In this document: piece by piece, positions 8,256-17,819 of the stretch
How positions within the stretch are numbered: position 1 is the first letter of the stretch
Layout of the letters: every line of letters starts with the position of its first letter
NCBI RefSeq assembly: GCF_037113525.1
Contig: NZ_CP146963.1
Location: forward strand, 558,001-622,000
Length of the DNA: 64,000 nt
Direction of reading: 5' to 3'
Source: Butyrivibrio fibrisolvens
GTDB taxonomy: Bacteria > Bacillota > Clostridia > Lachnospirales > Lachnospiraceae
Program-made: the position numbers and the translations under genes
The notes under the pieces: model-generated
Told to the model about the DNA's origin: nothing
The model's database searches: none
What the model saw: only the letters and a program-made list of their open reading frames with translations

Positions 8256-10607
8256 TTATTCTCCGATAAGCATCTGATAACTTTCAATCTTCTTAACTCT
8301 GAGTGACTGAAGGATAGAGAATACGAATGCTAAAGTGCAGATACTTATTCCGATGATAATAACTCCTGGGATCGGAATATCGAATGTTCCTTTCATAAGT
8401 CCAAAGCCGTGCATTACAACTGACATATAAGGGTTAGCAGCATAATATGATACTACTGAAAATACGATGGAAGATATGATTATGGATGGCATGAAGCTAA
8501 AGGCTGTCTGCAAGATAAGGCTTCTTGATGAATATCCAAGTGCCTTGTAAATTCCAAAATCTTTTCTTTTGTTATATACAAATGCTTTGATGAGCAGGTA
8601 CAAAATGATAGTGATAACGATGGCTGATATTGTACTAAGAAGGATCAGCATAAGGCTTGATATACTCTTAAAGGTTGTAAGGTTACCATCCATCATATCG
8701 TAGAAGTTCATTGTAGAAATAACATGATCACCATATTTGTCTGAGCACTTATTCAGAATGCTTTCAGTAACATCTCTGTCTGCGCAGTTAAACCAGTAGT
8801 AGCCCGGAGCATAGGTAAGATCCATGAGGTGCGTGGCTGCTTCTTTTGTGATAACGCATTCTCTTCCGCTGTTATTGCAGGTCTGAATAAGTCCTGTGAT
8901 GAGGTAGCTATAGCTTTCTGAGCCATAATCAAGCTTGAGTTCATCACCAACCATAAGGCCATGGTCTTTAGCGAACTTACCGCTTACAGCAGTTTCATTA
9001 TCATATTTTGGAAGGCGACCTTTGTAGCAGACATTTTTGTTGTTCATTTTTGAAGGATCATCAAAGATATAGGTTACAAGGCTGTCTTCATTATTGTAGT
9101 TAGTTGTGATGTTTATGTTCTCTCTGATATTAGATACTTCTTCAAGGCTCTGAAGATAAGAATAAGCATCATCTTTTTCTTCGTAATCTACAGCCAGGAT
9201 TCCGGCGCAACTTTCAAATGTGAGGATCTCAATCTTAGGATTTCTGCTGAAGTTTTCATACATCAAAAGACCCATAACACAGATGAACACAAGGAGACCA
9301 GTCACAAGGAAGGTGATTATGTTCTGTTTTTTATTATTAAAAAGATTCTTAAGTGAAAGGCTAAGGTTAAGGCTAAAGACTGACTTATCAAGGCGGAATC
9401 TGTTTTTCTTGAAGGAATGATTTTCGATTCCATCTCTTAAAGCTACGATCGGCTCGATCTTTTTGATCTTGCCTGTAGTTGAAAAAGCTACAATAAGTAT
9501 ATATAAAACTACAAAGACAAGAGCGCTTAAGCTGCAAAGGATATTAACGGATATCTCATATGGAATACCCATCTGGCCTACAACGATTGATGCCATTATA
9601 GGCATTAGTGCATATGATAGACCTGCACCAAGTATGCTTGCGAATATTGCAAGAAGAGCAAACATGATATAGAGAGAACTTCTTATAAGAGAGCTTGAAT
9701 ATCCGATGGCTTTTAAAGCTCCGATGCTCTTCATATTTTCCTTAATGAAGTTTGAAATGCTGTTAGTGAGCATTATTGTAATAACTAAAACAATGATGAT
9801 GGTGATGGTAAGGAAGGAAACTGCAAGTACAAGTGACATAAAGCTTTTTCCGACTATTACATCACTAAACTTATAGATAGTAGCAGTTGCCAGAGGGTTG
9901 TGCGCAAGGATCTGGTTAAGCTTTTTGATCTGGAAGGAATTGATAGTAGAGCTATCTTTAAGCTTAAAAGCGATTACTACTGAGTCTGAAATGGATGAGT
10001 CTTTTGCATAGATCTCATCGTAGCTATTATTATCAATTATAAATTCATAGGAACCGCAGTTGTTACATCCAAAGAATGTGTTAGTTGTAAAGCCCTTTAC
10101 AGTGAAATTATAGTTTGTACCAAGAAGTTCGAAACTATAGGTATCGCCTATCTCATAGCCGCCTGAAGTGTTGAACTGGTATGGAAGATAGATGTAGTTT
10201 TCTTTAATGCTTTCATCTTCTATAACGACTTCAGTTCTGTCCATTCCCTTGTGAAAAGCGCTTTCGTTGTTCAAAAGAAGCTGAGGAGCGAGTGTTCCGT
10301 TTCCAAAAGGAAGGGATACGTTGTTAAAACCAAGGCAGGAATACTTATAATAATCTGTTGTTTCGCTCCCAACAAGTTCTTCTACAAATGCATCGTCGAT
10401 CCCTGTTATGTCAGTCATTATCCAGATGTAGCCATCGCCTGCATCAAGTCTTTTAGCTTCTTTGGTTGCTGTTGGATATGCATCAAAGAAAAGAAGAAAT
10501 GCAAGTCCGATCATCATGCTGGCAAGCATCATAAGAAGGAAGAGTCCGATGCATGTGCCTTTATTTTTTCTAAAATTTGATTTAGCAAGTATTTTTATCT
10601 TTTCCAT
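8256..10607 (-). CDS. FtsX/MacB-type ABC transporter permease
   Basis: A 783-residue integral membrane protein with two FtsX-type units. There is a first helix near residues 17-40, a long extracytoplasmic region to about 255, three helices (about 256-380), a fourth segment near 430-455, a second extracytoplasmic region (about 456-640) and three C-terminal helices. The SIGALKAIGYSSSLIRS and DFGIYKALGYSSRSLIL segments are the cytoplasmic coupling motifs of this family. Together with the ATPase 27 bases upstream it forms an exporter or mechanotransmission complex, often for antimicrobial-peptide resistance. The adjacent two-component system supports a stress-response role, but the substrate is unknown. 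The ribosome site is a modest GGGG tract. Confidence 0.87.
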   Translation of the reverse strand: MEKIKILAKSNFRKNKGTCIGLFLLMMLASMMIGLAFLLFFDAYPTATKEAKRLDAGDGYIWIMTDITGIDDAFVEELVGSETTDYYKYSCLGFNNVSLPFGNGTLAPQLLLNNESAFHKGMDRTEVVIEDESIKENYIYLPYQFNTSGGYEIGDTYSFELLGTNYNFTVKGFTTNTFFGCNNCGSYEFIIDNNSYDEIYAKDSSISDSVVIAFKLKDSSTINSFQIKKLNQILAHNPLATATIYKFSDVIVGKSFMSLVLAVSFLTITIIIVLVITIMLTNSISNFIKENMKSIGALKAIGYSSSLIRSSLYIMFALLAIFASILGAGLSYALMPIMASIVVGQMGIPYEISVNILCSLSALVFVVLYILIVAFSTTGKIKKIEPIVALRDGIENHSFKKNRFRLDKSVFSLNLSLSLKNLFNNKKQNIITFLVTGLLVFICVMGLLMYENFSRNPKIEILTFESCAGILAVDYEEKDDAYSYLQSLEEVSNIRENINITTNYNNEDSLVTYIFDDPSKMNNKNVCYKGRLPKYDNETAVSGKFAKDHGLMVGDELKLDYGSESYSYLITGLIQTCNNSGRECVITKEAATHLMDLTYAPGYYWFNCADRDVTESILNKCSDKYGDHVISTMNFYDMMDGNLTTFKSISSLMLILLSTISAIVITIILYLLIKAFVYNKRKDFGIYKALGYSSRSLILQTAFSFMPSIIISSIVFSVVSYYAANPYMSVVMHGFGLMKGTFDIPIPGVIIIGISICTLAFVFSILQSLRVKKIESYQMLIGE

Positions 10608-10634
10608 AATTATTTACCCCACGTCTTAAATTAA

Positions 10635-11390
10635 TTACCATCCCATTGATACAAGGAAGTCGCTAAGTTTTCTGTGACGATCATCATCATTTTCTGAGTA
10701 CTTTCCAAGAAGGCACTCGCCTGCGATCTCGCCGTCCTTAACATAGAGGACGCGGTTTCCTCTTCTTGCGCTGGTGATGTCGTGGGTTACCATAACTATG
10801 GACTGACCATCGTTGTTAAAAGAAGTAAGGGTATCAAGAACGTCTTTACCTGTCTTAGAGTTAAGAGCTCCTGTAGGCTCATCTGCAAAAACAAGTCTTG
10901 GGTTATTGATAAGTGCTCTTGCAATACCAACTCTCTGAGCTTCACCGCCAGAGATCTGAGTTGGGAATTTATCCCAGAGGCTTTCATCAATATCAACTGA
11001 CTTAAGGATTTCTTTTGCCTTTTTAGAAACCTCTTTTTTGTTCTTGCAGGTAAGAAGGCCTGCTGCCATGACGTTATCAAGGACGCTCATGGAATCAATG
11101 AGGTATATCTGTTGGAATACAAATCCGCAGTTTTCTTTTCTGAAACTAGCCAGCTGATCTGTATTCATCTTAGTTATCTCTTTTTCTGAGAACTTGATCT
11201 CACCAAGTGTTGGCTTGTCCATTCCTGAAAGTGCATAAAGAAGGGTTGATTTGCCGGCGCCGCTGGCTCCCATGATAATAGTGAAATCTCCGTCGTAGAT
11301 CTCAAGGTCTATGTTCTTAAGTACATGCTGCATTCTGCCACCGTTTGAAAAGGTTTTGCAAAGCTTATTAGTTTTAATTAGTGTATTCAT
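10635..11390 (-). CDS. MacB/LolD-type ABC transporter ATPase
   Basis: A 251-residue ATP-binding protein. It has Walker A GASGAGKST, Q-loop FVFQQIYLIDSMSVLDNV, signature ISGGEAQRVGIARAL, Walker B LVFADEPTGALN and switch MVTHDI, all typical of ATPases that partner FtsX-like permeases. Ribosome site AGAGG lies 8 bases before the start. It precedes its permease and follows the regulator genes on the same strand, but 305 bases of hairpin-rich sequence separate it from the histidine kinase, suggesting its own promoter or a regulated junction. Confidence 0.92.
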   Translation of the reverse strand: MNTLIKTNKLCKTFSNGGRMQHVLKNIDLEIYDGDFTIIMGASGAGKSTLLYALSGMDKPTLGEIKFSEKEITKMNTDQLASFRKENCGFVFQQIYLIDSMSVLDNVMAAGLLTCKNKKEVSKKAKEILKSVDIDESLWDKFPTQISGGEAQRVGIARALINNPRLVFADEPTGALNSKTGKDVLDTLTSFNNDGQSIVMVTHDITSARRGNRVLYVKDGEIAGECLLGKYSENDDDRHRKLSDFLVSMGW

Positions 11391-11549
11391 TATTTAACCT
11401 CTTTTCTAATTTGTTTGCATTTCTTGATACTGATATTACCTTTTCAAGTCTTAAATGCCTTTAAATAACCCTTAATTAATTCTTAAATCGTGAATCTCCA
11501 GAAAATATCTATATCTGTGAAAAGAATGGATTCTTGTGAGTTTATTAAA

Positions 11550-11671
11550 GAAATCCGCACTGGTTGCGGATTTCGTACGAAAGTGAATCTGTAGGCAAAT
11601 GGCCCCAACACCGTAGGTGTTCTTAATTGGGCCATTTGCATGACTTTTGGAACGAAGTGACAAAAAGTCAT
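11550..11671. repeat. Three-hairpin intergenic module (copy 1)
   Basis: Three consecutive strong stems: GAAATCCGCA/TGCGGATTTC (11550-11574), GCAAATGGCCC/GGGCCATTTGC (11595-11639, enclosing AACACC/GGTGTT), and ATGACTTTT/AAAAAGTCAT (11640-11671, loop GGAACGAAGTGAC). Parts recur near 17835-17946. The module lies between the histidine kinase end and the ABC ATPase start. The other sequence in this 305-base gap is AT-rich and featureless. Confidence 0.6.
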
Positions 11672-11695
11672 ACATTATGTTGATCATTAAATGGA

Positions 11696-12946
11696 TCAGG
11701 ATAGTCTTATATAGAACCTTACTGTAAAGCCAGGATCTTCACTTAAAAGCTTTAGTTCTCCATCCATCTTCTGGATAAAATAGCTTGTAAGATATAGGCC
11801 AAGTCCTGCACCTTCTTTTTCTGAAGCGTTACTTCCTCTTTTGTATTTTTCCAAAAGTAAGGGTAGTTCGTTATCAGGAACGCCAGGACCCTTGTCAGAT
11901 ACATCGATTATAAGGTAGTCCTTATCAGTAGTAGCAGTTACAGTGATGTCTGTACCTGCATACTTATAGGAATTCATGAATACGTTATCAAAGGCCTGCT
12001 GAAGGCGGAGCTTATCGATGAAGACGTTTGTAGGTGGTATGTCAAAAGCGCCTGCTTTATTAAGATAGTCTGCGTTTTGAATTATCTTTTTTATCTCTTC
12101 AGAAGAGTGGGCAGATGGATTTACATCAATCTCTGTAATATCCTCTACGCTTGATTCAAAGAGATTTGCTGCAAGAGTCGTTATCTGGTCGGACTTGATG
12201 TTGATAAGATTAAAGAATTCTTTGGTGCGATCTTCTTTAGTGAGTTCGTACCCAATCTCGGAGGTAGACTTGATAGATGCGATAGGAGTTTTTATATCGT
12301 GTGAAAGTTTAGCTACCATTTCCTTCTTGGCGTCGTTTGCCTTCTTTTCAGCTTCTCTGGCCTTTTTGAGTTCGCTCCTCATAATGTCAAAGCTCTCTGT
12401 AAAGCTTCCGAAGATGTGCTGCCTGTCAAGCTCTAAGGGGATGTCCAGATTACCATCTGCAATTCTTTTGGCAAAAGAGCTGAGCTTATTAAAGGGATCT
12501 GTGATCGTCCTTTTGAGATACAGGAAATAGGATAAGATCAATACAAGCTGTAAGAAAGAAATAAGAATAACACTGTAGACGAGTCTGTTTTTGTAGCTTT
12601 CGATTATCTTGTTGTTTTCATTATGAAAGATAATGTGGGCACCTGAATATTCGGGGGTGTTAAGGTCAAGAACAAGGTCGCCCCTTTTAATAGCTTCATT
12701 AATGGTTGTAGAAAGGCCGTCAGCGTTTTGATACAGGACGTTGCCATCGTTTCCAAGAAGTACATATTTGAGTACATCAGAATAATTAGAAGTATCACCA
12801 AAGCCGGTTTCTATGCTCTTTACACATTCATTTACGTTTACGGTATCAAATCCTGGCAGGAAGATCTTGCCTGTGATAGTGATACAAAGGATTATTTCTG
12901 CCAAAAAGGTTAATGTTATTAAAACTATAAAAGGTTTTTTATTCAT
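11696..12946 (-). CDS. Sensor histidine kinase
   Basis: A 416-residue membrane kinase. TM1 is near residues 7-29, an extracytoplasmic sensor covers about 30-122, TM2 is near 123-143, a HAMP-like linker runs 144-195, and a coiled stretch leads to the H-box KLSHDIKTPIASI with phospho-acceptor H216. The catalytic domain carries the N-box (NSYKYAG), G1 DKGPGVPD and G2 GAGLGLYL. The ~90-residue sensor separates it from the intramembrane-sensing BceS type that has almost no external loop. Its start overlaps the response-regulator stop by 4 bases, so the two are coupled. It probably controls the nearby ABC exporter. Confidence 0.92.
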   Translation of the reverse strand: MNKKPFIVLITLTFLAEIILCITITGKIFLPGFDTVNVNECVKSIETGFGDTSNYSDVLKYVLLGNDGNVLYQNADGLSTTINEAIKRGDLVLDLNTPEYSGAHIIFHNENNKIIESYKNRLVYSVILISFLQLVLILSYFLYLKRTITDPFNKLSSFAKRIADGNLDIPLELDRQHIFGSFTESFDIMRSELKKAREAEKKANDAKKEMVAKLSHDIKTPIASIKSTSEIGYELTKEDRTKEFFNLINIKSDQITTLAANLFESSVEDITEIDVNPSAHSSEEIKKIIQNADYLNKAGAFDIPPTNVFIDKLRLQQAFDNVFMNSYKYAGTDITVTATTDKDYLIIDVSDKGPGVPDNELPLLLEKYKRGSNASEKEGAGLGLYLTSYFIQKMDGELKLLSEDPGFTVRFYIRLS

Positions 12947-13662
12947 AATGATACGAACCTATAGCCTTCCTTCCAAACAGTGACGATGTACTTGGGATTC
13001 TGAGGATCTTTTTCTATCTCTTCACGGATCTTTCTGATGTGGACATTCAAGGTTCCGTCAGTTGTGAACTTGTCATTCCATACGTTGTCAAAAAGTTCTG
13101 CTTTGGTTACAAGCCTGTCGTGGTTGTCTGTGAGGTATTTAAGGAGCTTGAATTCAATGCTGGTAAGCTTTGCAGTCTTGCCATTAGCTGTAACTACCTT
13201 GTTAAGGCTGTCCAGTTTAAGATTGCCATCATCGTAGTCTTTGGAAGTATCACTACCTTCATTAGAGGAAGAAGCATTAGCTGATCCATCACCTGAATTT
13301 CCAAATCTTTTTAAAACTACTCTGACCTTGGCGAGGAGAACTCCAAGCGAATAAGGTTTTTCTATGTAGTCATCCCCTCCAATATTCAGGGCTATTATCT
13401 TATCATCATCTGTGCTTCTTGCTGAGATGAAGAGGATAGGAATATTGAGAGTCTCTCTGACTTTTTTGCAAAGCTCAAAACCGCTTCCATCAGAGAGATT
13501 TATATCAAGAAGGATCAGTGATGCGCTGTCAGATTCAAGGAACTTTTCGGCTTCTTTCTTAGAATAGACAGCTTTGGTCTTAACATCGAACATGTTGAAA
13601 TATTCGCAGGTGTTGTCTGCGAGAGCTTTTTCATCATCAATTATCAGGCAGTCGTATTGCAT
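12943..13662 (-). CDS. OmpR-family response regulator
   Basis: A 239-residue two-domain regulator. The receiver domain (1-120) has acidic pocket D9/D10, phospho-acceptor D53 (LLDINLSDG), T/S in ISARSTDDD and K102 in EKPYS. A Ser/Asn-rich linker (about 121-145) leads to a winged-helix DNA-binding domain (about 146-238) with the typical TSIEFKLLKYLTDN and TLNVHIRKIREKI-like segments (here VHIRKIREEIEKDP). Ribosome site GAGAGG is 6 bases before the start. It is the partner of the overlapping histidine kinase and likely activates the ABC exporter genes downstream. Confidence 0.94.
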   Translation of the reverse strand: MQYDCLIIDDEKALADNTCEYFNMFDVKTKAVYSKKEAEKFLESDSASLILLDINLSDGSGFELCKKVRETLNIPILFISARSTDDDKIIALNIGGDDYIEKPYSLGVLLAKVRVVLKRFGNSGDGSANASSSNEGSDTSKDYDDGNLKLDSLNKVVTANGKTAKLTSIEFKLLKYLTDNHDRLVTKAELFDNVWNDKFTTDGTLNVHIRKIREEIEKDPQNPKYIVTVWKEGYRFVSL

Positions 13663-13816
13663 GAGTATCCTCTCTTTTTCTAAATTAATCTTCCTTCAAA
13701 ATTATATTATTAGAGCGCGATTGAGTAAATATATACATGGCGCAAAGCGCTTTAAATACTTGATTTACGAGGGGGGTGATGCTATCGTGGATATATTACT
13801 GTAGAGGAGGATGGGT

Positions 13817-13861
13817 ATGCTTGCAATACAGATAAGCGGTGTTACAATTTCAGGTAAATAA
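13817..13861 (+). CDS. Possible 14-residue leader peptide
   Basis: A very strong GAGGAGG (13804-13810) is followed 6 bases later by an ATG opening MLAIQISGVTISGK. A second strong site, GAGGGGGG near 13769, precedes another tiny frame beginning at 13779 that overlaps this one. Both end before the MATE gene at 13906. Two near-perfect ribosome sites with no large gene suggest small peptides or a leader that affects the MATE gene. No homology is claimed. Confidence 0.3.
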   Translation: MLAIQISGVTISGK

Positions 13862-13905
13862 TTACTGATGTATAAAAATCTTTAGAAGGAACTGATGAGT
13901 TAATC

Positions 13906-15258
13906 ATGAAACTATTCGTTAGGGATAAACAATTTTATAGAATGCTTGTTGCATTCGCACTTCCAATTGCTCTTCAGCAGCTTATAACTGTCGGTGTAAA
14001 CATGGCAGACAACGTCATGCTGGGGCAGCTTAGTGAAGCACCAATGAGTGCTGCGACACTTGCTAATAACTTTATTACTATATTTCAGATCATGTGCATG
14101 GGACTTGGCATGGGAGCCAGCGTCCTTGTAAGCAGATTCTTTGGAATGAAGGATCAGCTTTCCATGAAGAAATCCGTTGTAATTATGTTCAGACTCCTGT
14201 TCATAGTGGCAACCTGCTTTTCTGTTGCTACAGCTTTTTGCCCAGGTCAGATTATGAGCCTTTTTACAAAGGAAGAGGATGTTATCCGTCTGGGAACGGG
14301 ATATCTTCTTATCTCTATCCCTTGTTATTACTTGAACGGTTATGCTGTTACTTCCAGTATCATGCTTAGAAGTGTTGGAAAGGCTAATGTACCGCTTATT
14401 TCAAGCTGCTGCTCATTTTTTATAAATATCTTTTGTAACTGGATATTTATTTTTGGTAAACTTGGAGCACCTGAAATGGGAGTTAATGGTGCAGCTCTCG
14501 GTACTCTTATCGCCAGAATCGTTGAGTTTGCAGTTATTATGGGCTTCTTATTCTTTGTAGATACTAATATCGGCCTTAGAATTAAGGACCTTGCTATTTC
14601 AGTCAAAGATCTGATCTCAGAGTATGTCAGGATATCCATACCTGTTCTTGTGTCAGATACACTTCTTGGACTTGGTAACAGCGCAGTAGCTGTAGTTATG
14701 GGTCATATCGGTTCAAGCTTTGTTGCAGCAAACTCTATTACAACTGTTGTTATGTCACTTGCGACAGTAGTTATTCAGGGTATAAGCCAGGCTAGCTGTA
14801 CTATTACAGGAATCACTCTTGGTAAGGGTGATGTTGCGAAGGCTAAGGCACAGGGTACAACCTTTGCAGCTCTTGGATTTATCATTGGCGGCTTTGGATG
14901 TGTTTTGATACTTGCTATATCAAGACTCATAGTTGGCGCTTATAAGATAGAGCCGGAAACTGCTGACCTTGCCATAGACCTTATGCATGCCCTTGCTTTT
15001 GTTATCTGGTTTCAGGCTGCTAACAGTATTCTTACTAAGGGAACGCTTAGGGGCGGCGGTGATACAAAGTTCCTTATGATTGCTGATATAATATTCTTAT
15101 GGATATTTAGTATACCTCTTGGAGCGCTCACTGGACTTGTACTTAAGTGGCCGGGATTTTGGGTTTACATTATGCTAAGGATCGATCAGTTTATTAAGTG
15201 TGTGATCTGCGTTATACGACTTCGAAGTGGTAAATGGATCAAGAGAATAAAAGCATAA
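13906..15258 (+). CDS. MATE-family multidrug efflux transporter
   Basis: A 450-residue protein with about twelve membrane helices in two homologous halves. The first half opens with ALPIALQQLITVGVNMADNVMLGQL, the second with RISIPVLVSDTLLGLGNSAVAVVMG, each carrying the family-typical start of a MATE repeat. The substrate is unknown; the family exchanges cations for drugs or metabolites. The ribosome site is weak: AAGGA is about 16 bases upstream, with a short leader frame before it. It runs divergently from the two-component genes. Confidence 0.92.
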   Translation: MKLFVRDKQFYRMLVAFALPIALQQLITVGVNMADNVMLGQLSEAPMSAATLANNFITIFQIMCMGLGMGASVLVSRFFGMKDQLSMKKSVVIMFRLLFIVATCFSVATAFCPGQIMSLFTKEEDVIRLGTGYLLISIPCYYLNGYAVTSSIMLRSVGKANVPLISSCCSFFINIFCNWIFIFGKLGAPEMGVNGAALGTLIARIVEFAVIMGFLFFVDTNIGLRIKDLAISVKDLISEYVRISIPVLVSDTLLGLGNSAVAVVMGHIGSSFVAANSITTVVMSLATVVIQGISQASCTITGITLGKGDVAKAKAQGTTFAALGFIIGGFGCVLILAISRLIVGAYKIEPETADLAIDLMHALAFVIWFQAANSILTKGTLRGGGDTKFLMIADIIFLWIFSIPLGALTGLVLKWPGFWVYIMLRIDQFIKCVICVIRLRSGKWIKRIKA

Positions 15259-15419
15259 TTAGTGCATAGAATGTCTGATGATTAAAAACTTCGATGATAT
15301 ATATTCTGTTCCTGTAAAATAAATGAAAAGCAAAATGAATTCTATTCTGATCTGTTTTTTTTACCCGGTTAGAAGTTTTATAATGATGTTTGAAATTATT
15401 AGTTAAGAAGGCATATTCA

Positions 15420-16490
15420 ATGATCAAAGTTGACCTTATAACCGGCTTCCTTGGATCCGGAAAAACAACATTTATAAAAAAATATGTAAGATACTTGAAT
15501 AGTCAGGGAATTAAAGTCTGCATCCTTGAAAATGATTACGGCGCTGTCAATATTGATGTAGCGCTTCTTGAAGATATCAGAAGTGATATGTGCGGAGTTG
15601 AGATGATAGTCGGAGGCGACGGAAAACATGCCCATCAAAGACGCCTTAAGACTAAGCTCATAACTCTTGCCATGTCAGGATATCAAAGAGTCATTATAGA
15701 ACCCTCCGGTATCTTTGATATGGATGAATTCTTCGATACTCTCTATGAATCTCCCCTTGATAATTGGTATGAGATAGGCAGCATTATAGCAATAGCATCA
15801 GCAGATCTTGAGAATGATCTTTCTAAGGATTCTGATTATGTGCTTGCATCTGAAATTGCTGATGCAGGAATCGTTGTACTTTCCAAAACAGAAGAAGCAG
15901 ATGAAGCGCAGATCAAAAGTGTTAAAGACCATATAAGATCAGCATTAGAAGCTATTTCAATAAAAAGAACAGATATCTTCAGATCTGAGGAAGCTTATGA
16001 CAACTTTTTTATTAATAAAGGAAATGATGAGCTTACGGATGATGACTTTAAGAGAATAGCTTCTGCAGGATATGTTCACGGAGATTATGAAAAAAGACAG
16101 ATATCGGATGACAGTGCTTATACATCACTTTATCTGTTTGGAGTAAAACTTCCAAAAGATGAACTTATAGAGAATGTAGGTAAAGCCATAGAAGATCCTG
16201 AGTGCGGGCATATAATCCGTATTAAGGGATTTGCGAAGGCTGATCATGTGGATGAAGATAAATCAGAACTTCATGTGGAAAATTGCGAATCATCGAAGGG
16301 CAAAGCTGAGAATAATGCATTTACTAATTCTGAAAGTGAAGGTTATATAGAAGTTAATGCGACGAGTAAAAATACTTCCATAAGCCATATAAAAAGTGCT
16401 CAGGAAGTAATAATCGTCATTGGCGAAAATCTGAAAACCGATAGAATAAATCAGTATTTCCCAACGGCTGATTTCAGCGAATTAATTTGA
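15420..16490 (+). CDS. CobW/COG0523-family GTPase (variant lacking the Cys motif)
   Basis: A 356-residue P-loop GTPase; the start at 15420 places MIKVDLITGFLGSGKTTF at the N-terminus with an AGAAGG site upstream. Walker A GFLGSGKTT and ENDYG, IEPSGIFD and SKTEEAD (G4-like) are visible. Canonical COG0523 metal-chaperone members have a CxCC motif after the switch region; here the corresponding stretch reads VGGDGKHAHQRR, with histidines but no cysteine. The C-terminal domain contains a short acidic insertion (about 285-320). The role is probably metal handling or cofactor-related, but the ligand is unknown. The family is clear; the function is not. Confidence 0.82.
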   Translation: MIKVDLITGFLGSGKTTFIKKYVRYLNSQGIKVCILENDYGAVNIDVALLEDIRSDMCGVEMIVGGDGKHAHQRRLKTKLITLAMSGYQRVIIEPSGIFDMDEFFDTLYESPLDNWYEIGSIIAIASADLENDLSKDSDYVLASEIADAGIVVLSKTEEADEAQIKSVKDHIRSALEAISIKRTDIFRSEEAYDNFFINKGNDELTDDDFKRIASAGYVHGDYEKRQISDDSAYTSLYLFGVKLPKDELIENVGKAIEDPECGHIIRIKGFAKADHVDEDKSELHVENCESSKGKAENNAFTNSESEGYIEVNATSKNTSISHIKSAQEVIIVIGENLKTDRINQYFPTADFSELI

Positions 16491-16551
16491 TGTTTTCACG
16501 TATGGTACAATATAGATGTATTTCAAACTACAGCTAAGGAGATGATCCTTA

Positions 16552-17751
16552 ATGAGATTCTTATTTATCTCGAATTATATTAATCATCACCAGATCCCTC
16601 TATGTGAAGCGATCATGAGGATCATAGGTGATGAGAATTTTATATTTGTTCAGACACAGCCTATGGAAGAAGAAAGAGTTCGCATGGGCTGGGGTGTTGA
16701 TGTGTATAAACTCCCCTATGTGAAAATATATGACAATGACAAGATCGGCACCCTAAATGCAATTAATGATTTTGATATAGTACTTCTTGGATGGACAGAA
16801 AATGAAGAAGTAAGAAATGCTTGCCTCCAAAGAGCTGATAGCGGCAAGCCCCTTCTTAGGATGAGCGAAAGAATCTACCGCGAAGGCCAGTGGAAAGCAA
16901 TATCCCCCAAAGGCCTTATTGCCAAATATAAAGAACATATCAGATTTAGAAATAAAAAAGTCTATATGCTGTGTAACGGAGCATACGTTGCCTCCGACTT
17001 TGCCCTTATAGGAGCATATCCTCACAAGATGTTCAGATGGGGCTATTTCCCTGAAGTCAGAGAGTATACCCCTGAACAGATGAGACGCATGAAAAGAATG
17101 GAAGACAACAAAACTCCAAGGATCCTATGGGCTGGACGATTCATGGACGGCGTCAAACACCCAGAATTTGCCCTGGAACTTGCAGCATATCTTAAAGAAA
17201 AAAACTATTCTTTTCATATAGATATCGTCGGCAATGGTGAAATGGATGATGATCTTAAAACCTACGCCGAAGACAACAAGCTTATGGACGTAGTCACCTT
17301 CCACGGGTTCCTACCCCCAAACAGAGTAAGACAAATGATGGAAGAAGCCCACATATACCTCTTTACAAGCAATAACCTCGAAGGCTGGGGCGCCGTAGTT
17401 AACGAAGCCATGAACTCCGGCTGCGCCCTCGTCGCCGGCTCCATGGCCGGCGCAGTGCCATATCTTATCAAAGACGGCGAGAATGGCTATATCTATAACG
17501 GCGAAAAACTGGATAGCTTCCTAAAAAAAGCCGAAGCATTAGTAAAGCACCCTTCTCGTCAGCAGAAGTTCGGCAACAACGCATATGATACCATCATTAA
17601 ACAGTGGAATAGTGAAGTTGCTGCAAGAAGATTAATAGATTTTTGTAATGCTATCATCAAAGATAAAGACTATATTGCACCTGCAGATGGCCCGATGAGC
17701 TTGGCACCGGTTATTAAGCCATACGTTGTCCCTGATGATTTAACTAATTGA
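16552..17751 (+). CDS. Glycosyltransferase family 4
   Basis: A 399-residue GT-B fold enzyme. The N-terminal half starts MRFLFISNYINHHQIPLCE, and the C-terminal nucleotide-sugar domain has AGRFMDGVKHPEFALELA, IVGNGEMDDDL, FHGFLPPNRVRQMMEEAHIYLFTSN and the EGWGAVVNEAMNSGC motif with the E-x7-E acceptor/donor glutamates. It is probably a cytoplasmic or membrane-associated transferase of surface polysaccharide or glycolipid assembly. The sugar and acceptor cannot be assigned. Ribosome site AAGGAGATG is upstream. Nothing adjacent forms a polysaccharide cluster. Confidence 0.87.
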   Translation: MRFLFISNYINHHQIPLCEAIMRIIGDENFIFVQTQPMEEERVRMGWGVDVYKLPYVKIYDNDKIGTLNAINDFDIVLLGWTENEEVRNACLQRADSGKPLLRMSERIYREGQWKAISPKGLIAKYKEHIRFRNKKVYMLCNGAYVASDFALIGAYPHKMFRWGYFPEVREYTPEQMRRMKRMEDNKTPRILWAGRFMDGVKHPEFALELAAYLKEKNYSFHIDIVGNGEMDDDLKTYAEDNKLMDVVTFHGFLPPNRVRQMMEEAHIYLFTSNNLEGWGAVVNEAMNSGCALVAGSMAGAVPYLIKDGENGYIYNGEKLDSFLKKAEALVKHPSRQQKFGNNAYDTIIKQWNSEVAARRLIDFCNAIIKDKDYIAPADGPMSLAPVIKPYVVPDDLTN

Positions 17752-17819
17752 AGGCGATTTACAAAAACACATATTCATTGCATGTTTACTAATTCAATGA
17801 ATATATAAGCGATAGAGCC

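Noticed and set aside
11472..11687. Minus-strand open frame of 71 residues through the three hairpins
   Set aside because: It runs through perfect stems, has no ribosome site and overlaps the structured repeat.
13574..13804. Plus-strand frame of 76 residues over the regulator 5' end
   Set aside because: Overlaps the response-regulator gene and lacks a start site; the two small frames near 13780-13860 are more plausible.
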